From contig CAMZFV010000034.1 in assembly GCA_947306175.1 (NCBI GenBank), positions 1 to 32,309 on the forward strand: a stretch of 32,309 bases of DNA. Reading direction: 5' to 3'. The DNA is from an uncultured Prevotellaceae bacterium (lineage in GTDB: Bacteria > Bacteroidota > Bacteroidia > Bacteroidales > Muribaculaceae). Every line of letters begins with the position of its first letter. Positions within the stretch are counted from its first letter, which is position 1. The notes under the pieces are model-generated. The model saw nothing but the letters and a program-made list of their open reading frames with translations, was not told the origin of the DNA and searched no databases. Positions 1 through 7,951 of this stretch are shown here, in pieces. The translations under genes and the position numbers were made by a program.

Positions 1-89
1 TCGGCATTGCGGACGGGGCTATCATTCATTTTTGGGTTTTAGCGGACACCAATGATTATTTCTATAGCATCTATGTAAGTCTATAGCAT
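1..89. other. Window edge, non-coding spacer with direct repeats
   Basis: No coding frame can be supported here. The stretch lies downstream of the S41 protease gene. It holds two copies of the 13-mer CTATAGCATCTAT (62-74 and 81-93) at a 19-bp period; the second runs over the stop codon of the protease. The same 13-mer recurs in the mosaic repeat near 12980-13435. Confidence 0.5.
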
Positions 90-1733
90 CTATTTCCCGC
101 TCTTCTTCACCAACCTCTCGTATTCGGGATTGCCCTCGCGCAGCAGTCGGTCGAAGCGTTCGCGGTCATTGAGCACCTCGACGGCGGCTTGCAGGTCGCG
201 GTTGCGGTGGTTAATGATGATGCTGTAGGCACTCGGGTCGCCATACACGTCTCGGGCAATCAGGCCCTTGATGATGGCCTTGAGCAAATTCTCGCTCGTG
301 CGGTATTTCTCCTCGTCATATTTCACGCTGTCCTGCTCGCCCTTGGCGATAAAGTCGCGCATCATTTCGTCGGTCACGACAAAGCCGTTATCAAAGTCCT
401 TGACCGTAGCAAACTGCTTGGCGATGGACTTGCGGTGCTTGTCCACATAGCTGATGACATACTGGTTGATGATGCCCTTGGCGGTCATGTCGCGGTAATA
501 GGTGGAGTACTCACTGGTGTCAACCGGCACATACACGTCGGGCATAACACCGCCGCCACCATAAATCGTGCGTCCGTTCAACCGTGTGGTGTAGCGCAGC
601 GAATCGTTGAACTGGATGCTGTCCAGGCTGTAATATTCGCCCTCGTTGGCGCGGTCGAGCAGTTCGTTCTCATAGGCCTTCTTGTCGCCACGGTTGTAGG
701 GCTTCTGGATGCAGCGGCCGCTCGGCGTGTAATAACGGGCAACAGTCAGGCGCATCATCGAGCCGTCGTCAAACTTGAACGGCCTCTGTACCAAGCCTTT
801 ACCGAAAGTCCTGCGTCCCACAATCACGGCACGGTCCCAGTCCTGCATCGCTCCTGCAAAGATTTCAGCGGCCGAGGCCGAGTACTGGTTGACCATCACC
901 ACCATGTGCAGGTCTTTGTAATTGCCCCAACCGTTGGCATTAGCCTCGTTGCGGGGAGAGTTCTGACCCTCGGTATAAACCATCAGCTGGCCGCGGTCCA
1001 GGAACTCGTTGCACATGTCGATGGCGGCATTCAGGTAACCGCCGCCGTTGTCGCTCAAGTCCATGATAAGTTGCGTCATGCCCTGTTTTTTGAGCTCATG
1101 CAGGGCGTCCATCATCTCTTCGTGCGTCTTGGCGCCAAATCGGGAGATGCGCAGGTAGCCCGTCTTCTCGTCAAGCATATACTGTGCATCGATGCTGTGC
1201 AACGGAATGTTGTCACGTGTGATGCGGAAGGTGATTAGTTCCTTCACGCCAGGGCGCTTCACCTTGATGGTGACATTAGTGCCCTTCTTGCCACGCAGGC
1301 GCTTTTGGATGTCGCTGTTCTTCATCTTCACACCAGCGATGATTGTGTCGTTGACATAGATGATGCGGTCTCCTGCCAGCACGCCCACGCGCTCACTGGG
1401 GCCTCCAGGTACGGTCTGGATGACATACAGGGTGTCCTTGTTCATGTTGAACTGGATACCCACGCCGCTGAATTCGCCCTGCAGGGGCTCTTCCAGTTCT
1501 TTGGTCTCCTTGGCGTCAGTGTATGACGAGTGGGGATCCAGGCTCTCGAGCATCCCCTTAATGGCGTCCTCAATGAGTTTGTCCTCGTTGACCGAGTCCA
1601 CATACAGGCTGGAAATGGCATACTCGGCGTTCAAGAGCTTCTGCAGCGATTGGGGCATCGACACGGTGCGCTGGGCGGTCATGCTCAGTGACAATACCAA
1701 CCCTAACCCCACAACAAAAAATATCTTCTTCAT
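90..1733 (-). CDS. S41 family C-terminal processing protease (Ctp/Prc type)
   Basis: Predicted exported serine protease that cleaves near protein C-termini in the periplasm. The 547-residue protein starts at the ATG at 1733, which gives a good signal peptide (MKKIFFVVGLGLVLSLSMTA); an upstream TTG in the same frame is not needed. A PDZ domain spans about residues 84-165. The catalytic region shows the family motif SASAAE at 285-290 and the lysine in GRRTFGKGLVQ (K312), giving the Ser/Lys dyad. The substrate-groove motif DLSDNGGG lies near 225-232. It is the third gene of a minus-strand run after parE and coaD, an order I recall from other Bacteroidales genomes. The link to coaD is a 63-bp spacer filled with heptamer repeats. 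Its substrate cannot be told from sequence. Confidence 0.93.
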   Translation of the reverse strand: MKKIFFVVGLGLVLSLSMTAQRTVSMPQSLQKLLNAEYAISSLYVDSVNEDKLIEDAIKGMLESLDPHSSYTDAKETKELEEPLQGEFSGVGIQFNMNKDTLYVIQTVPGGPSERVGVLAGDRIIYVNDTIIAGVKMKNSDIQKRLRGKKGTNVTIKVKRPGVKELITFRITRDNIPLHSIDAQYMLDEKTGYLRISRFGAKTHEEMMDALHELKKQGMTQLIMDLSDNGGGYLNAAIDMCNEFLDRGQLMVYTEGQNSPRNEANANGWGNYKDLHMVVMVNQYSASAAEIFAGAMQDWDRAVIVGRRTFGKGLVQRPFKFDDGSMMRLTVARYYTPSGRCIQKPYNRGDKKAYENELLDRANEGEYYSLDSIQFNDSLRYTTRLNGRTIYGGGGVMPDVYVPVDTSEYSTYYRDMTAKGIINQYVISYVDKHRKSIAKQFATVKDFDNGFVVTDEMMRDFIAKGEQDSVKYDEEKYRTSENLLKAIIKGLIARDVYGDPSAYSIIINHRNRDLQAAVEVLNDRERFDRLLREGNPEYERLVKKSGK

Positions 1734-1760
1734 CTCAAATGATAGTTCTTTCAAAAAAAA

Positions 1761-1802
1761 TCTAAAACCTAAAACCTAAAGCCTAATGCCTAAAGCCTAT
1801 AA
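1761..1802 (-). repeat. Heptamer repeat at 3' end of coaD
   Basis: Six imperfect heptads of the form CCTAAAR on the plus strand (TTTTAGG/CTTTAGG in the sense of coaD) run from the coaD stop codon towards the protease start. The same kind of repeat follows hit, greA, the flippase gene and the M3 peptidase gene. Confidence 0.75.
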
Positions 1803-2285
1803 TTCCATCCCCTCAGGCAGATACTTGCTCACGTCCTGACCGTAACGTGCCAATTCGCGCACGATGCTGCTGCTGATGTGGCTGTATTCTGGCAAGGTGT
1901 AGAGCAGGATCGTCTCGATGCCTGTCAGGTCGCGGTTCACCTCGGCCAGGTGCTTCTCGTTTTCAAAGTCTTGGATGAGGCGCACACCGCGCACGATGAA
2001 CTCTGCGCCCACGTCCTTGGCTACGTCAACGGTCATGCCGCTGTAGGTGATGACCTCCACGCGGGGGTCGTCCTTAAAGACTTGCTCGATCCACGCCTTG
2101 CGCTGCTCCATGGTCATAAATGCGTGCTTGTCGGCATTCACGCCGATGGCTATCACAAACCTGTCAAACAGTGGCAACGCGCGCCTCACGATAGACTCGT
2201 GCCCGCGGGTAAAGGGGTCGAACGACCCGGGGAACAGCGCCACGCGCTTTCCTTTATTGTCAGTGCACTGTGATGTCTTCATCAT
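1797..2285 (-). CDS. coaD: Phosphopantetheine adenylyltransferase
   Basis: Transfers AMP from ATP to 4'-phosphopantetheine, the penultimate step of coenzyme A synthesis in the cytosol. The 162-residue product has the usual length for the family. The nucleotidyltransferase signature is complete: [10 protein letters not shown] at residues 20-29 carries the (T/H)xGH motif, RGVR lies at 99-102, and ISSSIVREL at 137-145 matches the ISSTxVR phosphate-binding motif. Two adjacent ATG codons (2285 and 2282) are possible starts; both lie inside the end of parE, so the genes overlap by 23-26 nt and are probably translationally coupled. Cotranscription with parE and the protease is likely, as no promoter is seen between them. 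Confidence 0.97.
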   Translation of the reverse strand: MMKTSQCTDNKGKRVALFPGSFDPFTRGHESIVRRALPLFDRFVIAIGVNADKHAFMTMEQRKAWIEQVFKDDPRVEVITYSGMTVDVAKDVGAEFIVRGVRLIQDFENEKHLAEVNRDLTGIETILLYTLPEYSHISSSIVRELARYGQDVSKYLPEGMEL

Positions 2286-4245
2286 CCTCGTTCTTTAGGT
2301 TGTCAATAATGAAACTTTGGCGCTCCATTGTGTTCTTGCCCATGAAGAAGGCGAGCATCTGCTTCACGGAGTCCTCCTTGCGCAACGATACGCGGTCAAG
2401 GCGCATCTCGGGCCCGATAAAGTCCCTGAACTCGTCAGGCGAGATCTCTCCCAAACCTTTAAATCGGGTGATCTCGGCGTTTTCGCCCAGCTTGTCGAGT
2501 GCCTTCAGACGCTCCTCGTCGCTGTAGCAGTAGTAGGTCTCGACCTTCTGCGGTTTGGCCTCGCGCTTGTTGGTGCGCGTCTTGCGCTTGGCGTCCTTTT
2601 TGTTGAGCACGCGGAACAGCGGGGTTTGCAGGATATACAGGTGACCCGTCTTGATCAGTTCGGGGCAGAACTGCAGGAAGTAGGTCAACAGCAGCAGTCG
2701 GATGTGCATACCGTCAACATCGGCATCAGTGGCGATGATGACCTTGTTGTAGCGCAGGCCTTCGATGCCGTCCTCGATATTGAGTGCTGACTGCAACATG
2801 GCAAATTCCGCGTTGGTGATGACCTTCTTGGGGTCAAGGCCATAGGTGTTCAGCGGTTTGCCTCTCAGCGAGAACACGGCCTGGGTCTCCACGTCGCGGA
2901 TTTTGGTGATGGAGCCGCTTGCCGATAGACCCTCGGTAATGAAAATGCTGCTCTCGTCGCGGCGGTCGTTGTCCTTGGGGGCACGGTTGTCGTTGAAGTG
3001 GACGCGGCAGTCGCGCAACTTGTCATTGTGAAGGGCGGCCTTCTTGACGTTTTCGCGCACCTGCTTGCTCACACCGGCGATGGCCTTGCGCTCGCGCTCG
3101 TTATCCTGAATCTTCTTCAGCAGCACCTCGGCGGTCTCGGGAGCCTTGTGCAGGTAGTCGTCAAGTTCCTTCTTGATGAAGTCGTTGATGTACTTGTAGA
3201 TGGTGGGGCCATCCTTCCACATGATGCTGCTGCCCAGCTTAATCTTGGTTTGTGACTCGAACACGGGTTCCTCGACCTTAATGCTGATGGCGGCGACGAT
3301 GCCGTTGCGGATGTCGCTATACTCAAAGTTCTTGCCGTAGAACTCCTTGATGGTCCTCGACAGCGCCTCGCGGAAGGCACTTTGGTGGGTGCCGCCCTGC
3401 GTCGTGTGCTGGCCGTTGACAAAGGAGTAGAACTCCTCGCCCAGCTGGGCCGCATGGGTGATGACCACCTCGATGTCGTCGCCAGTGAAGTGCATCAGCG
3501 GGTACAACGGGTCGTTGGTCATGTTCTCCTTCACCAGGTCGCTCAGGCCGTTGCGCGAGTGGTACTTCTTGCCGTTGAACGTGAGCGTGAGGCCCGTGTT
3601 CAGGTAAGAGTAGTTCTTGATCATCTGCTCGATGATGTCCTCGCGGAACTCGTAGTTCTTGAAGATGCTGTTGTCGGGTTTGAAGCGCACGAGCGTACCG
3701 TTCTCTTCGCCTTCGCTGGCCGTGATGATGCCGCTCTCCTCCTTGGCAACACCCTCGTTATAGAGCACCGACGAGCACTGCCCGTCGCGCACGCTGCGGA
3801 TGTAGAACTCGGTGGACAGGGCGTTCACCGCCTTGATACCTACACCATTCAGACCCACCGACCGTTTATAGGTCTGTGTGTCATACTTGGCGCCCGTGTT
3901 CATCTTCGATGAGGCAGCCTTCACCTGGTCCAGGGGGATGCCGCGGCCATAGTCGCGAATCGACACCATGCCGTCCACCACGTCGATGTCGATGGTCGGC
4001 TTGGCGTAGCCCGTGTTGAACTCGTCGATACTGTTATCGATGACCTCCTTGATGAGGACATAGATGCCGTCATCGTTCTGCGAGCCGTCACCCAGCTTGC
4101 CGATGTACATACCAGGGCGCTGGCGGATGTGTTCGCGCGGAGAGAGCGTCACCAGGCGGTCATATCCGCCAAAGTCGCTCCCCGCAGTCTGTCCCGCATC
4201 AACGGCGGGATCTTCTATGATTTGGTTCTGTTTGTCTTGGGACAT
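2260..4245 (-). CDS. parE: DNA topoisomerase IV subunit B
   Basis: ATPase subunit of a type IIA topoisomerase that decatenates daughter chromosomes with ParC. The 661-residue protein carries the GHKL ATPase motifs (EVIDNSIDE at 67-75, DYGRGIP at 98-104, [11 protein letters not shown] at 131-141), the transducer domain, and a TOPRIM domain with EGLSASGS at 438-445 and DADVDG at 507-512. The sequence EGLSASGS, rather than the EGDSAGGS usual in GyrB, and the compact length favour ParE over GyrB. No parC is visible; it is not in this window. It is the first gene of the parE-coaD-protease run, with a TATCTTTG promoter element upstream. Confidence 0.95.
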   Translation of the reverse strand: MSQDKQNQIIEDPAVDAGQTAGSDFGGYDRLVTLSPREHIRQRPGMYIGKLGDGSQNDDGIYVLIKEVIDNSIDEFNTGYAKPTIDIDVVDGMVSIRDYGRGIPLDQVKAASSKMNTGAKYDTQTYKRSVGLNGVGIKAVNALSTEFYIRSVRDGQCSSVLYNEGVAKEESGIITASEGEENGTLVRFKPDNSIFKNYEFREDIIEQMIKNYSYLNTGLTLTFNGKKYHSRNGLSDLVKENMTNDPLYPLMHFTGDDIEVVITHAAQLGEEFYSFVNGQHTTQGGTHQSAFREALSRTIKEFYGKNFEYSDIRNGIVAAISIKVEEPVFESQTKIKLGSSIMWKDGPTIYKYINDFIKKELDDYLHKAPETAEVLLKKIQDNERERKAIAGVSKQVRENVKKAALHNDKLRDCRVHFNDNRAPKDNDRRDESSIFITEGLSASGSITKIRDVETQAVFSLRGKPLNTYGLDPKKVITNAEFAMLQSALNIEDGIEGLRYNKVIIATDADVDGMHIRLLLLTYFLQFCPELIKTGHLYILQTPLFRVLNKKDAKRKTRTNKREAKPQKVETYYCYSDEERLKALDKLGENAEITRFKGLGEISPDEFRDFIGPEMRLDRVSLRKEDSVKQMLAFFMGKNTMERQSFIIDNLKNEDDEDITVH

Positions 4246-4275
4246 ACTTGTAGTAAAATTCTTCGTTTTAACCTA

Positions 4276-4283
4276 CAAAGATA
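4276..4283 (-). promoter_or_regulatory. Putative -7 element of parE promoter
   Basis: TATCTTTG on the minus strand matches the Bacteroidetes TAnnTTTG consensus about 30 nt before the parE start. No well-spaced TTG is seen upstream, so only the -7 box is called. Confidence 0.4.
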
Positions 4284-4406
4284 CTAAAATTCCAGCAAAC
4301 ATCGTGCCACACGACCTCAACAATAAGTTTTGTTAACAAAAAAACACCCTCCCGTTCCCAAAATGCAATGTTTCTTAGCTGGCATGCCCCCGCCCTCCAG
4401 TCGAGA

Positions 4407-4560
4407 TAGTGCAAGCCATCGGCTTGTACATGCAGCAAAGCTGTTGTAGTAGTGCAAGCCATCGGCTTGTACATGCTGCAAAGCCGTTGTAGTAGTGCAA
4501 GCCATCGGCTTGTACATGCAGCAAAGCCGTTGTGGTAGTGCAAGCCATCGGCTTGTACAC
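4407..4560. repeat. 43-bp tandem repeat, 3.5 copies, hairpin-forming
   Basis: Units start at 4407, 4450, 4493 and 4536 (the last is partial), exactly 43 bp apart and differing at only a few bases. Each unit contains a perfect 6-bp hairpin CAAGCC-ATC-GGCTTG and, in the first unit, a second hairpin CAGC-AAA-GCTG that is imperfect in the others. There are no unique spacers, so it is not a CRISPR array. The hairpin matches single elements at 7513-7527 and 13041-13055 except for paired base changes in the stem. Confidence 0.9.
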
Positions 4561-4641
4561 GAGGTCCTTTAATGTTTTTTCTCCATCTTCCTGTAATAAG
4601 ATGCCCCGCCTTGCCGTTTTAGGAATAAACACTTTACAGCA

Positions 4642-5103
4642 ATGAGAACAATCAACTCAACAATACTCTGGCTTACCGTCATGGTCATCGTCATGTCGCT
4701 CACCTCGTGCGACCCCTTGTCATCGGTTGAGTACAAGATCTATAACAAGACTACCGACACGGTAACGGTTGCCATGTACCAGGAAATCCTCTCGTCATCC
4801 TATGGCGGTTATGACATCGTGGAGAACGACAGCGTGACCACCCATTACGGGATAGAAGACAGCATCAGCGTCGCCCTCTTGGCGCCCGATCAGATCTTGG
4901 TGGTGCATGACGAATGGGACGGCCTCTACCGCGAGGAACAAATCATACCTTATTGGAAATACATCCAATCCATCAAGACAGGCGATAGTGAACTCCCACC
5001 TAACTCATGGAACAACGAGCCCGCCTGGCACCTGAAAACCGAAGGCGGCAAAAGATTCCAAGGTGAATCCCGCTACTACTCCCTCGTCCTCCGCAACAAA
5101 TAA
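4642..5103 (+). CDS. Small hypothetical lipoprotein
   Basis: Function unknown. The 153-residue product begins with a hydrophobic segment ending in the lipobox LTSC, so Cys23 is the likely lipidated residue and the mature protein starts CDPLSS. The remainder is soluble, rich in Tyr, Asp and Glu, with no family I recognise; the pattern YKIYNKTTDTVTVAM suggests a beta-sandwich start. It stands alone: the gene before it runs the other way and the one after it converges across a strong hairpin at 5129-5184. Anchoring in the inner or outer membrane cannot be decided. Confidence 0.75.
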   Translation: MRTINSTILWLTVMVIVMSLTSCDPLSSVEYKIYNKTTDTVTVAMYQEILSSSYGGYDIVENDSVTTHYGIEDSISVALLAPDQILVVHDEWDGLYREEQIIPYWKYIQSIKTGDSELPPNSWNNEPAWHLKTEGGKRFQGESRYYSLVLRNK

Positions 5104-5128
5104 CCACCTCCCTAAAAGGGAAGACAAC

Positions 5129-5184
5129 AAGCACAATAAATACAATATTGTACTGAAAATCAATAATTTGTATTTATTGTGCTT
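5129..5184. terminator. Bidirectional terminator between convergent genes
   Basis: A perfect 17-bp inverted repeat (arms 5129-5145 and 5168-5184, starting AAGCACAATAAATAC) with a 22-nt centre, in which a further 5 bp can pair. T-rich sequence follows on the plus strand. It sits between the lipoprotein stop (5103) and the transporter stop (5229), so it can serve both. Confidence 0.75.
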
Positions 5185-5228
5185 ATTATTTTCCTTTTCT
5201 AAGTCGTGTCTCGTTGACGGGTGGGGTG

Positions 5229-6074
5229 TTATTTGTTTTTGATGATGGCGACGTAGGTGATGAGGATGACGTTCATCATCAGGGCGTAGATGATGGCGGG
5301 GATGGCGATGACGTCATTGTTAAACACCAGCGGACTGCTGGCGATGGCGATGGCTTGGGCGGCGTTCTGCATGCCCACCTCGATGACGATGGTGCGCCGT
5401 TCCTTACCCGTGAGCCGCATGGAGCGGGAAAGCAAGGCTCCACTGCCCATGGCAAGCAGGATAAGGATGCTGACGGACAGTCCCAATTGCCCAAATTTGT
5501 CGATGATAGCATCGCGGTTCTGGATAAAGAACACGGTGGCGAGGAAAATGAGGGCAGGGAAGGCGATACGCGACAACACGTTGTGCATCTTCTCGGCAGC
5601 CTTGGCCCATCTCTTCCTTACGGCGATACCCACCACGATGGGCAGGAACATGAGCACGATGTTCTGCATCAGGAGTTTGCCGACGGGCAGATGTACATCG
5701 ACGGTGCTGCCGACAGCGGCGGTGACCCATTCCATAATGAGCGGCACGGTCACCAGCGTGATGATGCTGCTGCACGCCGTCAGCGACACCGAGAGGGCGA
5801 CATCCCCCTTGGCCAGCATCGAGAACACATTGGAAGAACTGCCGCCGGGACAGCAGGCGATGAGCACAAAACCGATGAGGAAAATCGGATCCAGTCCCAA
5901 AGCCTTGCCGATAATCCAGGCCAGCACGGGCAACACGATAATCTGCCCGATCAGGCCCGCCAGCACGGGCTTGGGTCGTGTCTTAAACAGCTTAAAATCC
6001 TCAAGTTTCAGGTTCAGGCCCAACTCAAACATCAGCAATGTCAAGATGGGCAATACAATCCAAATCGTGTTCAT
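5229..6074 (-). CDS. Bile acid:sodium symporter (BASS) family transporter
   Basis: Predicted sodium-coupled inner-membrane carrier for an organic anion. The start at 6074 (MNTIWIVLPILTLLMFELGL) gives 281 residues and a first transmembrane helix directly; the longer frame starts inside the promoter. About nine or ten hydrophobic helices are visible. Family motifs are the sodium-site loop ACCPGGSSSNVFSMLAKGD and EVGMQNAAQAIAIA near the C-terminus. Bile acid is only the family name: bacterial members also carry pantoate, pyruvate and other acids, and the substrate cannot be told. The gene has its own promoter (6099-6129) and follows hit with a heptamer-repeat spacer between. Confidence 0.88.
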   Translation of the reverse strand: MNTIWIVLPILTLLMFELGLNLKLEDFKLFKTRPKPVLAGLIGQIIVLPVLAWIIGKALGLDPIFLIGFVLIACCPGGSSSNVFSMLAKGDVALSVSLTACSSIITLVTVPLIMEWVTAAVGSTVDVHLPVGKLLMQNIVLMFLPIVVGIAVRKRWAKAAEKMHNVLSRIAFPALIFLATVFFIQNRDAIIDKFGQLGLSVSILILLAMGSGALLSRSMRLTGKERRTIVIEVGMQNAAQAIAIASSPLVFNNDVIAIPAIIYALMMNVILITYVAIIKNK

Positions 6075-6098
6075 CGTCTTTAGTTTTAAAAGTCTCTG

Positions 6099-6129
6099 CA
6101 AAATTACAAAAAACCATAATATAAACCAA
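6099..6129 (-). promoter_or_regulatory. Promoter of the BASS transporter gene
   Basis: On the minus strand TTG (6127-6129), 20-nt spacer, then TAATTTTG (6099-6106), matching the Bacteroidetes consensus. It lies 25 nt before the ATG at 6074. Confidence 0.6.
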
Positions 6130-6173
6130 GGTACCTGCCCGTGTAACACGGACAAGCACCCAGTAAAAATTCA

Positions 6174-6208
6174 CCTAAAGCCTAAAACCTAAAGCCTAAA
6201 GCCTAAAT
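6174..6208 (-). repeat. Heptamer repeat at 3' end of hit
   Basis: Five consecutive heptads of CCTAAAR/T on the plus strand (NTTTAGG in the sense of the HIT gene), starting 6 nt past its stop codon. Confidence 0.75.
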
Positions 6209-6214
6209 AAAGCC

Positions 6215-6607
6215 TTAAATCTTTGCTGCGATAGCGGCAGCGATGGCCTGCATCTCCTCTGCAGGGAGGGTCAGCTTGGGACCGCCAAAGGCCATGTCCT
6301 TCTCGCTCTGCAGAGGAACGAGGTGGATGTGGCAGTGGGGCACTTCAAGGCCCAGCACGCCGATGCCGATGCGCTTGCAGGGGATGGCCTGCTCAAGCGC
6401 CATAGCCACCTTGCGGGCAAATGCCCACAGGCCTGCATACTCTTCCTCGTCGAGGTCAAACATGTAGTTCACCTCGTGCTTGGGGATGACCAGGGTGTGG
6501 CCCTTGGCCATGGGGTTGATGTCGAGGAATGCGAAGTAGCGGTCGTCCTCGGCCACCTTGTAACTGGGAATTTCGCCAGCGGCGATTTTGCTGAATATGG
6601 TTGCCAT
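6215..6607 (-). CDS. HIT family (histidine triad) protein
   Basis: Small cytosolic nucleotide hydrolase or transferase of the HIT superfamily (Hint branch), acting on nucleoside phosphoramidates or related compounds. The 130-residue length is typical. The triad HCHIHLVPL sits at residues 91-99 (H91, H93, H95), and the N-terminal part (IFSKIAAGEIPSYKVAED, then FLDINPMAKGHTLVIPKHE) is the usual Hint core. It follows greA by 109 bp; the greA terminator and heptads lie between. No good TAnnTTTG is seen in front of it, so read-through from greA may supply expression. Cellular role unknown. Confidence 0.94.
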   Translation of the reverse strand: MATIFSKIAAGEIPSYKVAEDDRYFAFLDINPMAKGHTLVIPKHEVNYMFDLDEEEYAGLWAFARKVAMALEQAIPCKRIGIGVLGLEVPHCHIHLVPLQSEKDMAFGGPKLTLPAEEMQAIAAAIAAKI

Positions 6608-6653
6608 AATAGTATATTTAAGTATCGTGAGTTGTTAACTGGTTTACAAAATC

Positions 6654-6674
6654 TCTAAACTCTAACCTCTAAAC
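6654..6674 (-). repeat. Heptamer repeat after greA terminator
   Basis: Three heptads (TCTAAAC, TCTAACC, TCTAAAC on the plus strand; GTTTAGA in the greA sense) begin at the base next to the greA hairpin. Confidence 0.7.
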
Positions 6675-6713
6675 TTCAATTTTCTAAAGTGGCAACCACT
6701 TTAGAAAATTGAA
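6675..6713 (-). terminator. greA terminator hairpin
   Basis: A perfect 18-bp stem (6675-6692 with 6696-6713) and 3-nt loop, starting 4 nt after the greA stop codon. The stem base is A/T rich. There is no classic uridine run after it on the minus strand; heptad repeats follow instead. Confidence 0.7.
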
Positions 6714-6716
6714 TAA

Positions 6717-7187
6717 TTAGATTTCGATTTTCAGGATTTCAAATTTCATCAAGCCTGCGGGGGCCTGAACGTCAACCTTTTCGCCCACCTTGTGGCCCAG
6801 CAGACCCTTAGCGATGGGAGTCGAAATCGAGATCTTGCCTTCCTTCAGGTTGGCTTCGGTCTCGGTGACGATAGTATAGGTCACGGTTGCCTTGTTCTTA
6901 AGGTTGCGGATGGTCACTTTGGTGAGCAACTGTACTTCGTCGGTCGAAATCTTGCTCTCGTCGATGATGCGGGCCGAGGCGATAAGGGTCTTCAACTCGC
7001 CGATCTTGGCTTCGAGCATACCCTGACGCTCCTTGGCGGCATCATATTCTGCGTTCTCCGAAAGGTCGCCCTTGTCGCGGGCCTCAACGATGGCGCGGAC
7101 AACTTCGGGACGTTCTACGTTTTCAAGATGAGCCAGTTCAGCCATTTTCTTGTCGTAGCCTTCCTGTGTCATGTAAGTAATAGCCAT
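6717..7187 (-). CDS. greA: Transcription elongation factor GreA
   Basis: Binds the secondary channel of RNA polymerase and stimulates cleavage of backtracked transcripts. The 156-residue product has family length: an N-terminal coiled coil (about residues 1-75) with the tip motif DKGDLSENAEYDAAKE carrying the acidic pair D41 and E44, then the FKBP-like C-terminal domain with TPIAKGLLGHKVGEKVDVQAP. The start MAITYMTQEGYDK is the usual one. A complete promoter lies 100 nt upstream. Nothing is odd in the sequence. Confidence 0.96.
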   Translation of the reverse strand: MAITYMTQEGYDKKMAELAHLENVERPEVVRAIVEARDKGDLSENAEYDAAKERQGMLEAKIGELKTLIASARIIDESKISTDEVQLLTKVTIRNLKNKATVTYTIVTETEANLKEGKISISTPIAKGLLGHKVGEKVDVQAPAGLMKFEILKIEI

Positions 7188-7288
7188 GCTAAATACTGTG
7201 TTTTTTTAATTTTAAGATTCAAAAAATTAGAAGAATCCCAATTTCATCAGTTGAGATCCCTCGCGGTTAATACTTTGGTTTAACGATG

Positions 7289-7319
7289 CAAAGGTACATA
7301 TAAATTTCAATTCAGACAA
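7289..7319 (-). promoter_or_regulatory. greA promoter
   Basis: On the minus strand TTG (7317-7319), 20-nt spacer, TACCTTTG (7289-7296). The transcript would have a leader of roughly 95 nt before greA. Confidence 0.65.
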
Positions 7320-7446
7320 CAAGTTGTTAATAATTTCCACTATATTTATTAAAAATTAACCGATGAAGGTGATAGCACTAACCAGTTTTGGTAGTGATAC
7401 CCGTTCAACATTTCCCCTTGACTGATTACCCCCACGCACATTCCCA

Positions 7447-7886
7447 ATCCCCACAGCATCTATTAATACTATCAATACTATTAAGCCTTCCAGCAATCTT
7501 GTTCAAGTAGTGCGAGCCACCGGCTCGTATCCACCCCCGCCCTAGACATTCTGCGCGACCACCACGACATGTAGAGACACAAAATCTTGCGTCTTCAAAT
7601 ATGCAGTAGCCTATCCCACGACAGGGTCAGTGTTAGCAGCGATTTTATCGCTGATTCCAGTGACAGGGTCTTTCTATGCCGCGACTCCCGTCGCGGCCCC
7701 TCCAGTAATTCCAGTAATTCCCGTCATTCCCGTCTCTCCAGCGACCCCGTCCTTTGTCCTGCCACAGGCTCGTATCTATCGCCTCCCCCGGTCCCCCATG
7801 TCGAGGCTCCGCCTCGGCAATTTTTTCAACAGCCGTGTTGTCCCGTATTGCGAGTTGTCAACTCGCACCCCCTCTATAGCCTCTAT
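7447..7886. repeat. Mosaic palindromic repeat, copy 1
   Basis: Modules shared with 12973-13435. A (7447-7483): CAGCATCTAT followed by AATACTATCAATACTAT. B (7498-7529): hairpin CGAGCC-ACC-GGCTCG at 7513-7527. C (7598-7716): hairpin CAGCGAT-TTT-ATCGCTG at 7637-7653 and hairpin GCCGCGAC-TCCC-GTCGCGGC at 7678-7697. A decayed second B lies near 7761-7774. D (7785-7886): hairpins CGAGGC-TCC-GCCTCG at 7802-7816 and TGCGAGTTG-T-CAACTCGCA at 7849-7867. No coding capacity is supported and no transposase is nearby. Confidence 0.85.
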
Positions 7887-7907
7887 CAATATGGCATGAA
7901 CAAAGAA

Positions 7908-7926
7908 TCGCGCCACATGAGCGCGA
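7908..7926 (-). terminator. Terminator of the cohesin/dockerin operon
   Basis: Stem TCGCGC/GCGCGA (7908-7913 with 7921-7926), 7-nt loop, followed on the minus strand by TTCTTTGTT. It lies 25 nt after the stop at 7952. Confidence 0.5.
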
Positions 7927-7951
7927 CCCTTTTCTCTATGGATAGATGAGA

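Larger units (their letters stand above)
4246..4641. other. Intergenic region between parE and the lipoprotein gene
   Basis: Divergent spacer of 396 bp. It holds the parE promoter element, a 14-bp perfect palindrome TTTTGTTAACAAAA at 4328-4341, and the 43-bp tandem repeat at 4407-4560. Open frames across the repeat exist in several frames because 43 is not divisible by three; none is taken as coding. No clear promoter for the plus-strand lipoprotein gene is seen. Confidence 0.6.
7188..7951. other. Intergenic region between greA and the cohesin/dockerin gene
   Basis: 764 bp without a supported gene. It holds the greA promoter, an imperfect hairpin around 7377-7396, the first mosaic palindromic repeat (7447-7886) and the terminator of the gene at 7952. 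Short open frames through the repeat are not conserved between the two repeat copies. Confidence 0.6.

Noticed and set aside
189..1238. Long plus-strand frame opposite the S41 protease
   Set aside because: Antisense shadow of a well-identified gene caused by codon bias; no promoter and no recognisable domains.
4407..4560. CRISPR array
   Set aside because: Units are contiguous with no unique spacers and no cas genes are present.
4268..4632. Overlapping minus-strand open frames of 66-91 codons across the 43-bp repeat
   Set aside because: They are translations of the repeat in three frames (43 is not a multiple of three) with no start context or known similarity.
7377..7396. Hairpin around CACTAACCA/TGGTAGTG as a terminator
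   Set aside because: Imperfect, with no T-run and no gene ending nearby.
7587..7949. Plus-strand frames of 89 and 120 codons in the first mosaic repeat
   Set aside because: They follow the palindromic modules and are not preserved in frame or content in the second copy.
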